This document shows positions 8,619-17,086 of a stretch of DNA of 64,000 bases, piece after piece. The notes below the pieces were generated by a model that saw nothing but the letters and a program-made list of their open reading frames with translations, had not been told where the DNA came from and did no database searches. The DNA lies in assembly GCA_023443745.1 (NCBI GenBank), contig JAEZTB010000027.1, forward strand, positions 1 through 64,000. The letters are read 5' to 3'. Position 1 is the stretch's first letter, and each line of letters opens with the position of its first letter. The position numbers and the translations under genes were made by a program. Source of the stretch: Bacillota bacterium (GTDB taxonomy: Bacteria; Bacillota; Clostridia; DSM-8532).

Positions 8619-10013
8619 TTATAGCTCTCGTACGTAGTCCTTAAACCGGTTTCCTCTTTCCTCAAAATCCTTGAACATATCAAAGCTGGCGCTTGCCGGT
8701 GACAGAAGGACAATATCCCCGGGTTTGGCCGAAAGCGAGGCACAGTCCACGGCTTGCTTCAAGGTGGAGCAATGGGTGATGCGGATATTGATGCCACGGT
8801 ATTTACCCACAAGCTTACGCATTAAGGACATCTCTATTTGCGAGGATGTCTGCCCGATCAAGATCAAATGCTTGGTTTTTTCAACTAGCACATCTCCAAG
8901 CGGTTCGTAGGGGATGTTTTTATCATAGCCTCCTGCAATAAGAATGACGCGTTGATCAAATGCGTTAAGCGATGCCATAGTGCGGCTGGGGCTGCTTCCT
9001 ATGGAATCGTTGTAGTATTTGACACCGTTAAGTTCCCTGACAAACTCAATGCGATGCTCAATGCCGTTGAGGCTCTGCGCTGTCTTTTTTACTGCTTCCG
9101 GTCCAACATAGGCTTTTGTAGCTGCAATAGCCGCTAAATAATTCTCAATATTGTGATTTCCCAGAAGCAAAATATCCCTTCTATCCACTATTTCACAGGT
9201 CTCACCATTCTCCCGGTAGCACAGGATGTCTCCCTTAAGGAAGGCTCCAGTCTCAAGCTCGCAGGTTCGTGAGAAGTAAACACCCTTTCCGGGAGCCTCC
9301 TTCATTAAGTCATGGGTAATGGCGTTGTCGTGGTTGAGAACAAGAAGGTCTTGATCGCTTTGATAGCGGAAAATGTTCTTCTTTGCATCTATGTACTCCT
9401 CCATGGAACGGTGGACATCCAGATGATTGGGCGATATATTGGTGATGATGGCCACATGAGGGCTCTTTTTCATGGTCAAAAGCTGAAAGCTGCTGAGCTC
9501 CAGAACAATTTTGTACTCGGGTTGAATGTCGTCAATACGATTTAGAAGCGGCGTTCCGATATTTCCGCCCAAGAGGCAGTGATACCCTGCTTCTTCCATA
9601 ATCCGGCCGGTTATGGTTGTTGTAGTGGTCTTGCCGTCGCTGCCTGTTACGGCTAATACCTCAGCCGGACAAAGCTCCATAAAAACCTCCATTTCGGAGG
9701 TGATGACCGCTCCGTTTTTCTCTTCTTCAAGAAATTCCGGAATATCTGGCCTTATAATGGGGGTTTTGAAGATGACATCGAACCCTTTGAGCTTGGAGAG
9801 ATAATCCTGACCTAAAATAAAATCAACATCATAGTCCGTAAGGGCTTCAACCTTATCCTTGAGGGATTCCCTATCATTTCTGTCAAAGACGGTGATTCTC
9901 GTGCCGAGCTTGCCTAAATATTCCACCAAAGGAGTATTGCTCACACCCAGGCCGATGACGGCCACCCTTTGTTTGATGATCCGATCTTTAAAAGCGGTAA
10001 GCTTATCGTTCAT
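8619..10013 (-). CDS. murD: UDP-N-acetylmuramoylalanine-D-glutamate ligase
   Basis: MurD adds D-glutamate to UDP-MurNAc-L-Ala in cytosolic peptidoglycan precursor synthesis. In this 464-aa protein the Rossmann-like N-terminal domain begins VAVIGLGVSNTP. The central Mur ligase P-loop is TGSDGKTTTT, followed by the ISPNHLDVH metal and substrate region. The C-terminal domain carries NDSIGSSPSRTMASL. The length is normal. GGAGG stands 6 nt before the ATG. The gene sits alone, not in a dcw cluster, and is divergent from the chemosensory operon. It may be cotranscribed with the TIR-type genes 138 bp downstream, but that gap contains promoter-like AT-rich sequence. Confidence 0.95.
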   Translation of the reverse strand: MNDKLTAFKDRIIKQRVAVIGLGVSNTPLVEYLGKLGTRITVFDRNDRESLKDKVEALTDYDVDFILGQDYLSKLKGFDVIFKTPIIRPDIPEFLEEEKNGAVITSEMEVFMELCPAEVLAVTGSDGKTTTTTITGRIMEEAGYHCLLGGNIGTPLLNRIDDIQPEYKIVLELSSFQLLTMKKSPHVAIITNISPNHLDVHRSMEEYIDAKKNIFRYQSDQDLLVLNHDNAITHDLMKEAPGKGVYFSRTCELETGAFLKGDILCYRENGETCEIVDRRDILLLGNHNIENYLAAIAATKAYVGPEAVKKTAQSLNGIEHRIEFVRELNGVKYYNDSIGSSPSRTMASLNAFDQRVILIAGGYDKNIPYEPLGDVLVEKTKHLILIGQTSSQIEMSLMRKLVGKYRGINIRITHCSTLKQAVDCASLSAKPGDIVLLSPASASFDMFKDFEERGNRFKDYVREL

Positions 10014-10166
10014 AGTATCCTCCCAAAAGCCTTCAACGGTCTTTTATACAATATATATCAAGGCCGAAAGGGTTTTAGCACTGCTGTTCATGAGGTATCA
10101 TTGAGGTATGCATAGCGCACCCCCTTAGTTAAGTTGCTTAGTTTTTACAGGCATGAGGAGTTGTTC

Positions 10167-10196
10167 TTGTCTATTTCTTCAGAACTTTGTGATAAT
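10167..10196 (+). promoter_or_regulatory. candidate promoter of the chemosensory operon
   Basis: TTGTCT (10167-10172) and GATAAT (10191-10196) lie 18 nt apart in the gap between murD and cheW. The match to sigma-A is moderate. No clear sigma-D motility promoter (TAAA with GCCGATAA) was seen here. The rest of the 287-bp gap (10014-10300) shows no gene. Confidence 0.45.
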
Positions 10197-10300
10197 GTTA
10201 CATTTTTTTTATCACCGTGTTTTTGTATTGGTATACAGTGGTAAACAAAACACTGATACAGAAAAGAAGAAGGCTTAGTACTGAGTCAGGGGGTGCAAAA

Positions 10301-10786
10301 ATGGCAGTTAATCATAATAAGTTTCTTACTTTATTACTAGGGAATGAAACCTATGGGATTCCTATCCTGAAGGTCAAGGAAATTATTGGCATGATGACCA
10401 TTACTCATGTTCCAAAGATGCCTGATTATCTCAAGGGAGTGATTAACCTAAGAGGGAAGATTATTCCGGTTATTGATCTGCGGCTTAAATTTGGCATGGC
10501 AGATAGGGCCTACGATGACAGGACATGCATTGTCGTCACCGAAATACAGGCCGAATTTGGGCCAAAGCTGAGCGGACTGGTTGTGGACACAGTTTCAGAG
10601 GTTTTAGACATTGCGCCTTTGAGTGTTGAGCCACCACCATCTTCAAGTCAAGCCGAACAGGAATTTTTAACAGGCTTGGGCAAGGTGAAGGACAAAGTCG
10701 TCCTGCTGGTGGATATCGACAGAATTCTGACAGATAAAGAAAAAGAGAGCATCACCCTTCAAACCGATGAGGAGATGCCTGCGTAA
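10301..10786 (+). CDS. cheW: chemotaxis coupling protein CheW
   Basis: This 161-aa adaptor links the receptor to CheA on the inner face of the membrane. The CheW fold is visible from FLTLLLGNETYGIPI through GVINLRGKIIPVIDL to the C-terminal strand VVLLVDID. ATG 10301 follows AGGGGG by 7 nt. The open frame extends 28 codons upstream without a ribosome site. It is the first gene of a five-gene operon (cheW, MCP, cheR, cheA, cheB). Confidence 0.93.
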   Translation: MAVNHNKFLTLLLGNETYGIPILKVKEIIGMMTITHVPKMPDYLKGVINLRGKIIPVIDLRLKFGMADRAYDDRTCIVVTEIQAEFGPKLSGLVVDTVSEVLDIAPLSVEPPPSSSQAEQEFLTGLGKVKDKVVLLVDIDRILTDKEKESITLQTDEEMPA

Positions 10787-10820
10787 CAAGTTAAAAATAA
10801 TGAATTGAGGGGAGTCGCCT

Positions 10821-12431
10821 ATGAATGGGGTAGCAAAAATGAAGGTCAGTACAAAATTAGTCGGGAGCTTTTTAATTGTCATACTTATTACCTGTATAAT
10901 CGGTCTGGTGAGCATTATCACCATTGAGAACCAAAGAAATGACTACTCGGAGCTATACAGCCAATATGGGGAAGCTCTGGGTGATTTGGGAATTGTTGCA
11001 GTGGCTTTTAATGATAACCGAGCCCTGAGCCGAGACATGATATTGGAAGAAGGAAGCCGGGACAGACAGAAATATGTCGACCAGGTCAATGCCAATATTA
11101 AAAAAACCAACGAGTATCTGGCTCATTATGAGAAAACTATTCATGGTGAGGATGAGATTAAAGAGTTCAAAAATTTTCAAAGCAGTCTCAATGAATACCA
11201 TGGGTATTTGCTCCAAATGGTGGAGCTATCTTTAGACAATCAGGAGCAGCAGGCTTACAATATTCTCAGAGGAGCGGCGATACCACCCTACCAAGCAGCG
11301 AAGACCTATATTGATTTTCATTTTGAAGATAACATTAAGCTGGGTAAAAGTGAGGATGTAAGGCTAAGAGCTGATAGCGCAGCCGCCAATTTGTTTTTGA
11401 TTCTGGTCATGGCTGTGGGTATTATTGTCGCCCTTGCCCTTGGACTCATCATCTCCAGAAGCATCAACAGGATGCTTTCCAGGGTAACGGATCGCCTTTC
11501 CGAATCCTCCAGGTCGGTAGCTGCTGCTTCCGCACAATTGGCTGCAGCCAGTCACCAGCTTGCAGAGGCAAGCAATGAACAGGCAGCTTCCATTCAGGAA
11601 ACCTCCGCTACCATGGATGAAACGACCTCCATGGTTAAGCAGAATACAGAAAATACGCGTCAGGCTTCGGTACTCTCCACCCAGGCTCGCGACTCGGCCA
11701 CCAAAGGAACCAGACAGATGACCGACATGAGCGGTTCCATGGACGAAATCAAAAAATCCAGTGATAAAATATCCAAAATTATTAAGGTCATTGACGACAT
11801 TGCCTTCCAAACCAATATTCTCGCTCTGAATGCTGCAGTTGAGGCTGCAAGAGCTGGGGAAGCAGGACAGGGCTTTGCTGTTGTGGCTGAAGAGGTAAGG
11901 AATCTAGCCCAAAGAAGTGCCCAGGCAGCAAAGGATACGGCAGCCCTCATTGAGCAGAATATTGAACTCTCACACCGCGGCGTGGACATCAGCGGTGAAG
12001 TGGCCCGTTCCCTTGAAGAAATCAATCAGAGATCTGAAAAGGTAACGACCCTCATGGCGGAGATTACAGCCGCCAGTGAAGAACAGCTCAGGGGTGTATC
12101 ACAGGTAACCAAGGCTATTTCTCAGATGGAAAAGGCCACCCAACAGAATGCCGCTACCAGCGAAGAGAGTGCGGCCGCTTCCGAAGAGCTCAGGAATCAA
12201 TCCTATGAGCTCCAGGAAATCGTAAGTGAGCTCATGCATTTTGTGAAAGGATCGGCTGCAGACATTGATACCGTTTCTCAGTCAGGACGCCGTATGGTTG
12301 CCCATGCTTCCGGAAGAATTGCTTCAACTGCTTCCAAGGAACAGAGCCCCATGCGTTATGGGTTGAATAAACCGGGTCAGGTACTCTCACCTTCGGATAT
12401 CATCCCCCTTGAGGACGATCAGGACTTTTAA
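10821..12431 (+). CDS. methyl-accepting chemotaxis protein
   Basis: This 536-aa receptor has a first membrane helix at about residues 13-35, an extracytoplasmic helical sensor of about 150 residues (four-helix-bundle type, ending near 190), and a second membrane helix at about 193-215. A short HAMP-like linker leads to the long cytoplasmic coiled coil. The receptor tip that binds CheA and CheW is clear in AFQTNILALNAAVEAARAG and GFAVVAEEVRNLA. The last 60 residues are disordered-looking, and no CheR-docking NWETF-like end is present. GGGGAG precedes the ATG. The ligand cannot be deduced. It presumably feeds the CheA of the same operon. Confidence 0.93.
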   Translation: MNGVAKMKVSTKLVGSFLIVILITCIIGLVSIITIENQRNDYSELYSQYGEALGDLGIVAVAFNDNRALSRDMILEEGSRDRQKYVDQVNANIKKTNEYLAHYEKTIHGEDEIKEFKNFQSSLNEYHGYLLQMVELSLDNQEQQAYNILRGAAIPPYQAAKTYIDFHFEDNIKLGKSEDVRLRADSAAANLFLILVMAVGIIVALALGLIISRSINRMLSRVTDRLSESSRSVAAASAQLAAASHQLAEASNEQAASIQETSATMDETTSMVKQNTENTRQASVLSTQARDSATKGTRQMTDMSGSMDEIKKSSDKISKIIKVIDDIAFQTNILALNAAVEAARAGEAGQGFAVVAEEVRNLAQRSAQAAKDTAALIEQNIELSHRGVDISGEVARSLEEINQRSEKVTTLMAEITAASEEQLRGVSQVTKAISQMEKATQQNAATSEESAAASEELRNQSYELQEIVSELMHFVKGSAADIDTVSQSGRRMVAHASGRIASTASKEQSPMRYGLNKPGQVLSPSDIIPLEDDQDF

Positions 12432-12469
12432 ATCAATATTCTCACCAAAAAGCGAAAGGGCAGCAATGT

Positions 12470-13285
12470 ATGGGGCAAACCCGATTTACTGAGCATCATT
12501 ATACACGGCTTTATGAACTCATTCGCCAACGCTATGGGCTTCAATATGGGGGAGATAAAAAAGATATACTGCTGGGGCGGGTACAGCGCGTTATGCAAAG
12601 AAACGGCATTGAAGATTGGGATTATTTTGTCAATGCCTTGATTACAGGTCATCCTCCTGCATTGGTACAAGAGTTTGTCAATGCCATTACAGTCAACAAG
12701 ACCGACTTTTTCAGGGAAAGCCAGCATTTTGATTACATTATGCAAAAGGCCCATTCCATTTTGACCAATAATCCCCATATCAAGGCCAGCGGGGAGATCA
12801 GAGCCTGGAGTGCCGCAAGCTCTACGGGTGAAGAACCTTATACGCTTGCCATGGTGCTGAAAGAGGCCTTTGGAGATCAATACAATATCAAGGTGCTGGC
12901 CACCGATATTGACACGCGCGTTTTGAGTGAGGCTCAAAGAGGCATTTATAATCGATCATTGCTTTCGGAAGTGCCCCGTATTTTTGAAGCAAAATATTTC
13001 TTCAAGTCCGGGGAGCAATGTGGAATCAAGCAGGAGATTAAGGATCTAGTAACCTTCAGATCCTTTAATCTCATGAATGATTTTCCTTTCCGAAAAAAAT
13101 TTGATATGATATTTTGCCGGAATGTGATGATTTATTTCGACCGGGAGACCCAGGCCCATTTGGTCGGTAAGCTCCATCACAGCTTAAATACCGGTGGGCT
13201 GCTGTTTACAGGTCATTCCGAAGCCATGCCCAATAAGTCCTTACGGTTCAAGTACATGGTACCCGCAGTTTATATGAGGTATTGA
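12470..13285 (+). CDS. cheR: chemotaxis protein methyltransferase CheR
   Basis: CheR uses S-adenosylmethionine to methylate receptor glutamates. This 271-aa protein has the N-terminal helical domain (about 1-75, with VNKTDFFRE at its end) and a Rossmann methyltransferase domain with WSAASSTGEEPYT (SAM loop), TDID and FCRNVMIYFD. It has no C-terminal TPR extension, so it is the plain form. ATG 12470 is 9 nt behind AAAGGG. Another ATG at 12466 is out of frame. The gene sits 38 bp after the MCP. Confidence 0.94.
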   Translation: MGQTRFTEHHYTRLYELIRQRYGLQYGGDKKDILLGRVQRVMQRNGIEDWDYFVNALITGHPPALVQEFVNAITVNKTDFFRESQHFDYIMQKAHSILTNNPHIKASGEIRAWSAASSTGEEPYTLAMVLKEAFGDQYNIKVLATDIDTRVLSEAQRGIYNRSLLSEVPRIFEAKYFFKSGEQCGIKQEIKDLVTFRSFNLMNDFPFRKKFDMIFCRNVMIYFDRETQAHLVGKLHHSLNTGGLLFTGHSEAMPNKSLRFKYMVPAVYMRY

Positions 13286-13332
13286 GGACTAAGGCAAAGG
13301 CGCATTAAAGCAATAGTCCGGGAGTGGATAAA

Positions 13333-16032
13333 ATGAGTAAAGAAGATGAATATAGGAGTCTGTTTTTCGAGGAAACCCGTGAGCATCTTGAAAAGATTGA
13401 GGGATGCTTGCTGGAGCTTGAGAAAGACCCACAGTACGATTGCATTCATGATCTTTTTAGATCGGTACATACCATAAAGGGCTCTTCGGCAGTGATGGGC
13501 TATATCCAAACCTCCAGTTTAGTTCATCAAATGGAAGATATCATCCAGACCATCCGGGACGGGCGCGCAAGCCTGACCCCGTATAAGCTGGAGGTTTTTC
13601 TGAAGGTCTATGATCATTTGGCGCAGTTCATTGAAGCAGCTGCGGTAGGCGAGGGTGAAGATGCCTTTGATATCACTGATCTATTGAGTGAGCTGACAAC
13701 TCTTAAAAATGAAACGGATGCGGCCTCCAAAAGTGAAGCCGGAGGGCTGGAAGCATCTGATAACGGAGAGATTCCTGTTGAGATAGAAACAGGCCTACTG
13801 ATTGAATCGGATATGCATATGCATATCCGGGAAAGTGTGGTTTCCGGGAAGCTGCTGCTGGCTATAATGATAAAAACCACAGAAGACTCGGCTTTTAAAA
13901 CTGTCCGGGCCTGGATGGCCTATGATGAAGTCAGCAGGCATGCAGAAATTGCAGCCAGTGAGCCTTCAAAAGAAAATATAGACATCATGATGGCCAGTGA
14001 GGGAGAGAGTCCTCCCGAAGCTGTTTCTCTCATTGTCCTTACTGAAATGGCTCCCGCCGAATTGGAAAGCCAGCTTATATCGGAGCTTTCAGATGTTGAA
14101 TATATCTATATTGAAGAACTTCGTGCGGAGCAGGATGGCCTTAAGGGTGTAAACCTTAGCTTTGATGAAACCCAAAACGTTTATAGGCTTGATCGGAAGA
14201 ATATCGCATTTGCCAGGCTTGATTTGTCGGAAACAGTCAATCAAGCAGCAACAGAACAGAACTTAATGGAGCAGGGCCTGGAAGACCTTTTACAGGAGAT
14301 CAAGAACATTGAGCTTGTCCTTATTGAGATGTGTCCGAATCTTCAGGAATGCGAGAGATCATGCAAAAAGCTGCCGAGTGTGATACGAAGCTTGGACAAT
14401 ATCGACGAAACGGCGTTGGCTTTAGACATACCCTTGGTTCGTAAGCTTGCATCCGAAACCTCCAATCATATTAAAATGATACAAACGGGAAAGCACCTGC
14501 ATGATGAAAGCAATCTTCAGTTTATCGGACATGCTCTTGACCTTGCGGAAAAGGTGCTACGATGCTACAAGAGCCATTCACCTGTTCCCAGAGAGCTTGA
14601 AAGAAAGATCGGAACCCTGGTCAATATTTTACAGCAGGATATCATGGAGTTTTTAGACAAAAACGCCGTAAAAAAATCAACCGACCAAGGGGAAGCGGAT
14701 CAAAAGAAATTCGAAACACTGGCCGCTGTACCCGCTGTAAAAGCACAGGCCGAAAACAAATCACCTCTCATAGGCTTAAATGTTGGTCAGGTTTTGGTTA
14801 AAGAGGGAATGACCGACGTCAATACCGTGAGAAAGACCATTAACCAGCAGCAGGCAGGCAATGTGCAAACAGCCGGAACGAATTTTGTCCGTATTCCGGA
14901 GCATAAGGTCGGAAGCCTTTTTGATCTTTTGGGTGAGCTCATCATCATGCAGTCCCAACAGCGTGAAGACATTTTGTCGGTGCTATCGGGTGGGGATATC
15001 AACAGGCTTAATAATAATATGGGCAGAATGGAGCGCGTAACCAAGGAGATTCAATCCATTGCCATGTCCCTGCGTATGGTCTCAATAAAAGCTACCTTCC
15101 AGAAAATATTGAGAGTAGGCATGCACACGGCTAAGGAGATCAACCGAGACATCCGGTTTGAAATAACAGGCGATGAAACCGAAGTGGACAGAAGCGTTGT
15201 TGAAAAGCTTAACGATCCTTTGATGCATCTTATCCGTAATGCTGTGTCCCATGGCATTGAAGAGGATCAAAATGAACGTACTTCATTAGGGAAAAATCCC
15301 CAGGGTACTATCCGTATGGCCGCATCCAGCGCCAAGGGCCAGGTGCTTATTGAGGTTTCCGATGACGGTAAGGGGCTTGATTCCTCAAAAATTCTCGGCA
15401 AGGCCATTGAAAAAGGTTTAGCTCAGGCTGACAAAGAGTATACCGACAAGGAAATCGCCAATTTCATCTTTCTTCCGGGCTTCTCCACCCAGGAAAAGGT
15501 TAATAGCATTTCAGGCCGCGGTGTTGGCATGAATGTGGTGGAAGAGGAAATTAAAAAGGTCGGGGGCAAAGTAGAGATCAGAACGGAGAAGGGCAAAGGA
15601 ACAACCTTTGTTTTGAAGATTCCCATTAATATGGCGACCATAAACGGTATTGTGGCGGAAATTAACAAACAGCGCTATGTTCTTCCTACCATGACCGTCA
15701 AAAGAATTTTTAAGCCTGAAACAGACGATTGGGTATCCATCAGGGGCCATGTGGACATGGTGCGGTACAGAGGGGAACTCATCCCGCTTATTCCCATAGC
15801 GGCAATTTTGGGAGGATATTTTGATATCCGGGATCATATTATCCTGGCTATCGAATATGAAGGAGAGGTTCGGGCATTACCTGTCAAGGAAGTGCTGGGA
15901 AAGCAGGAAATTGTCATAAAACCGTTGGATTCCACTTTTAACAGCCTGGGATTTTTGGCAGGCTCTACAATTATGGGGGATGGTTCGGCAGCTTTGATAT
16001 TTGATGTGGAGAGCTTCTTCCGGAAAGGCTAG
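13333..16032 (+). CDS. cheA: chemotaxis histidine kinase CheA, enlarged form
   Basis: This 899-aa kinase is longer than usual (about 650-700 aa). The N-terminal Hpt domain carries the phosphorylated His46 in FRSVHTIKGSS. A ferredoxin-like P2-type segment follows (about 155-255). It is followed by an extra mostly helical segment (about 300-440) with no obvious family, then a linker with a VGQVLVKEGM motif like the MshEN/GspE N-terminal module. The dimerisation domain contains LLGELIIMQSQ. The ATPase boxes are RNAVSHG (about 635), DDGKGLD (about 677) and GRGVGMNV (about 730), and a CheW-like regulatory domain ends the protein. ATG 13333 has GGGAG 9 nt upstream. GTG 13324 overlaps the ribosome site and is rejected. 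Confidence 0.95.
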   Translation: MSKEDEYRSLFFEETREHLEKIEGCLLELEKDPQYDCIHDLFRSVHTIKGSSAVMGYIQTSSLVHQMEDIIQTIRDGRASLTPYKLEVFLKVYDHLAQFIEAAAVGEGEDAFDITDLLSELTTLKNETDAASKSEAGGLEASDNGEIPVEIETGLLIESDMHMHIRESVVSGKLLLAIMIKTTEDSAFKTVRAWMAYDEVSRHAEIAASEPSKENIDIMMASEGESPPEAVSLIVLTEMAPAELESQLISELSDVEYIYIEELRAEQDGLKGVNLSFDETQNVYRLDRKNIAFARLDLSETVNQAATEQNLMEQGLEDLLQEIKNIELVLIEMCPNLQECERSCKKLPSVIRSLDNIDETALALDIPLVRKLASETSNHIKMIQTGKHLHDESNLQFIGHALDLAEKVLRCYKSHSPVPRELERKIGTLVNILQQDIMEFLDKNAVKKSTDQGEADQKKFETLAAVPAVKAQAENKSPLIGLNVGQVLVKEGMTDVNTVRKTINQQQAGNVQTAGTNFVRIPEHKVGSLFDLLGELIIMQSQQREDILSVLSGGDINRLNNNMGRMERVTKEIQSIAMSLRMVSIKATFQKILRVGMHTAKEINRDIRFEITGDETEVDRSVVEKLNDPLMHLIRNAVSHGIEEDQNERTSLGKNPQGTIRMAASSAKGQVLIEVSDDGKGLDSSKILGKAIEKGLAQADKEYTDKEIANFIFLPGFSTQEKVNSISGRGVGMNVVEEEIKKVGGKVEIRTEKGKGTTFVLKIPINMATINGIVAEINKQRYVLPTMTVKRIFKPETDDWVSIRGHVDMVRYRGELIPLIPIAAILGGYFDIRDHIILAIEYEGEVRALPVKEVLGKQEIVIKPLDSTFNSLGFLAGSTIMGDGSAALIFDVESFFRKG

Positions 16033-16042
16033 TGGCATTTGA

Positions 16043-17086
16043 ATGATTCAAAAGAAAATTAAAGTTCTCATCGTCGATGATTCGGCGGTGGTCAGAAAAG
16101 TATTAAGCGAGGAGCTGTCCCAATACAACGATATTGAGGTGGTGGGGACAGCCAATGATCCCTTTGCGGGCAGGGATAAAATCGTCCAGCTTAAGCCTGA
16201 CGTGCTCTTATTGGACGTAGAAATGCCGAGGATGGATGGCTTGACCTTTTTAGGCATTCTGATGAAACATTATCCCCTCCCGGTTATAATTGTAAGCTCT
16301 TTAGGGGAAAGTGGCGGACAAGTGGCCATGAGAGCCCTGGAGCTTGGTGCGGCCGAGGTCATGGCAAAGCCGGGGCTTTCCTATTCGGTCAAGGATATGA
16401 GCGCTCAGCTGGCAGAAAAGATCAGGGCTGTATCGGGTCTAAAAATTAAAGCTCCCATAGCCCCGGTTCTTGGCGCAAGATCAACGGTCATTCCTGCAAA
16501 ATCCGGAGCGCTTGTCAAAACCACCCACAAAATCATTGCCATTGGGGCGTCCACAGGAGGAACGGAAGCCATAAAGGAAGTTTTAATACGGCTTCCGGCC
16601 GATATGCCTCCTATTATGATTGTGCAGCATATGCCCCCGTACTTTACAAAATCTTTTGCCGACCGGCTCAACTCATTATGCAGCCTTCACGTAAAAGAGG
16701 CCGAAGACGGTGAGCTCTTAAGTCCCGGTAAGGTGTTGATCGCTCCCGGGAACTTCCATATGACTCTGAATCGAAATGGTGCCAGCTATTTCGCAGAGGT
16801 TAAGGACGGCCCTCCAGTCTTCCATCAAAGACCCTCGGTGGAGGTTCTGTTTGAATCGGTAGCCAGATATGCCGGAGCCAATGCCGTAGGCGTCATCCTT
16901 ACAGGAATGGGTAAGGATGGTGCAAAAGGTCTCCTTTCAATGAGACAGGCCGGAGCTCAGACCCTGGCTCAGGATGAAAAAAGCTGTGTGGTCTATGGCA
17001 TGCCAAGAGAAGCGGTTGCATTAGGGGCAGCCATGAAGATCGCTCCCCTTGGGGCCATTTCGGATTGGATACAATCGGTATTATAG
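16043..17086 (+). CDS. cheB: chemotaxis response regulator / protein-glutamate methylesterase CheB
   Basis: This 347-aa protein has an N-terminal receiver domain with VDDSAVVR and phospho-acceptor Asp58 in LLLDVEMPRMDG. The linker leads to the methylesterase domain with the triad Ser170 (GASTGG), His196 (QHMP) and Asp292 (GMGKDGA), all present. It removes the methyl groups added by CheR, or deamidates receptors. The gene follows cheA by 10 bp and overlaps the convergent phosphorylase gene by 6 bp at its 3' end. No cheY, cheC, cheD or flagellar gene follows, so this CheB is the only receiver protein in the operon. Confidence 0.95.
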   Translation: MIQKKIKVLIVDDSAVVRKVLSEELSQYNDIEVVGTANDPFAGRDKIVQLKPDVLLLDVEMPRMDGLTFLGILMKHYPLPVIIVSSLGESGGQVAMRALELGAAEVMAKPGLSYSVKDMSAQLAEKIRAVSGLKIKAPIAPVLGARSTVIPAKSGALVKTTHKIIAIGASTGGTEAIKEVLIRLPADMPPIMIVQHMPPYFTKSFADRLNSLCSLHVKEAEDGELLSPGKVLIAPGNFHMTLNRNGASYFAEVKDGPPVFHQRPSVEVLFESVARYAGANAVGVILTGMGKDGAKGLLSMRQAGAQTLAQDEKSCVVYGMPREAVALGAAMKIAPLGAISDWIQSVL

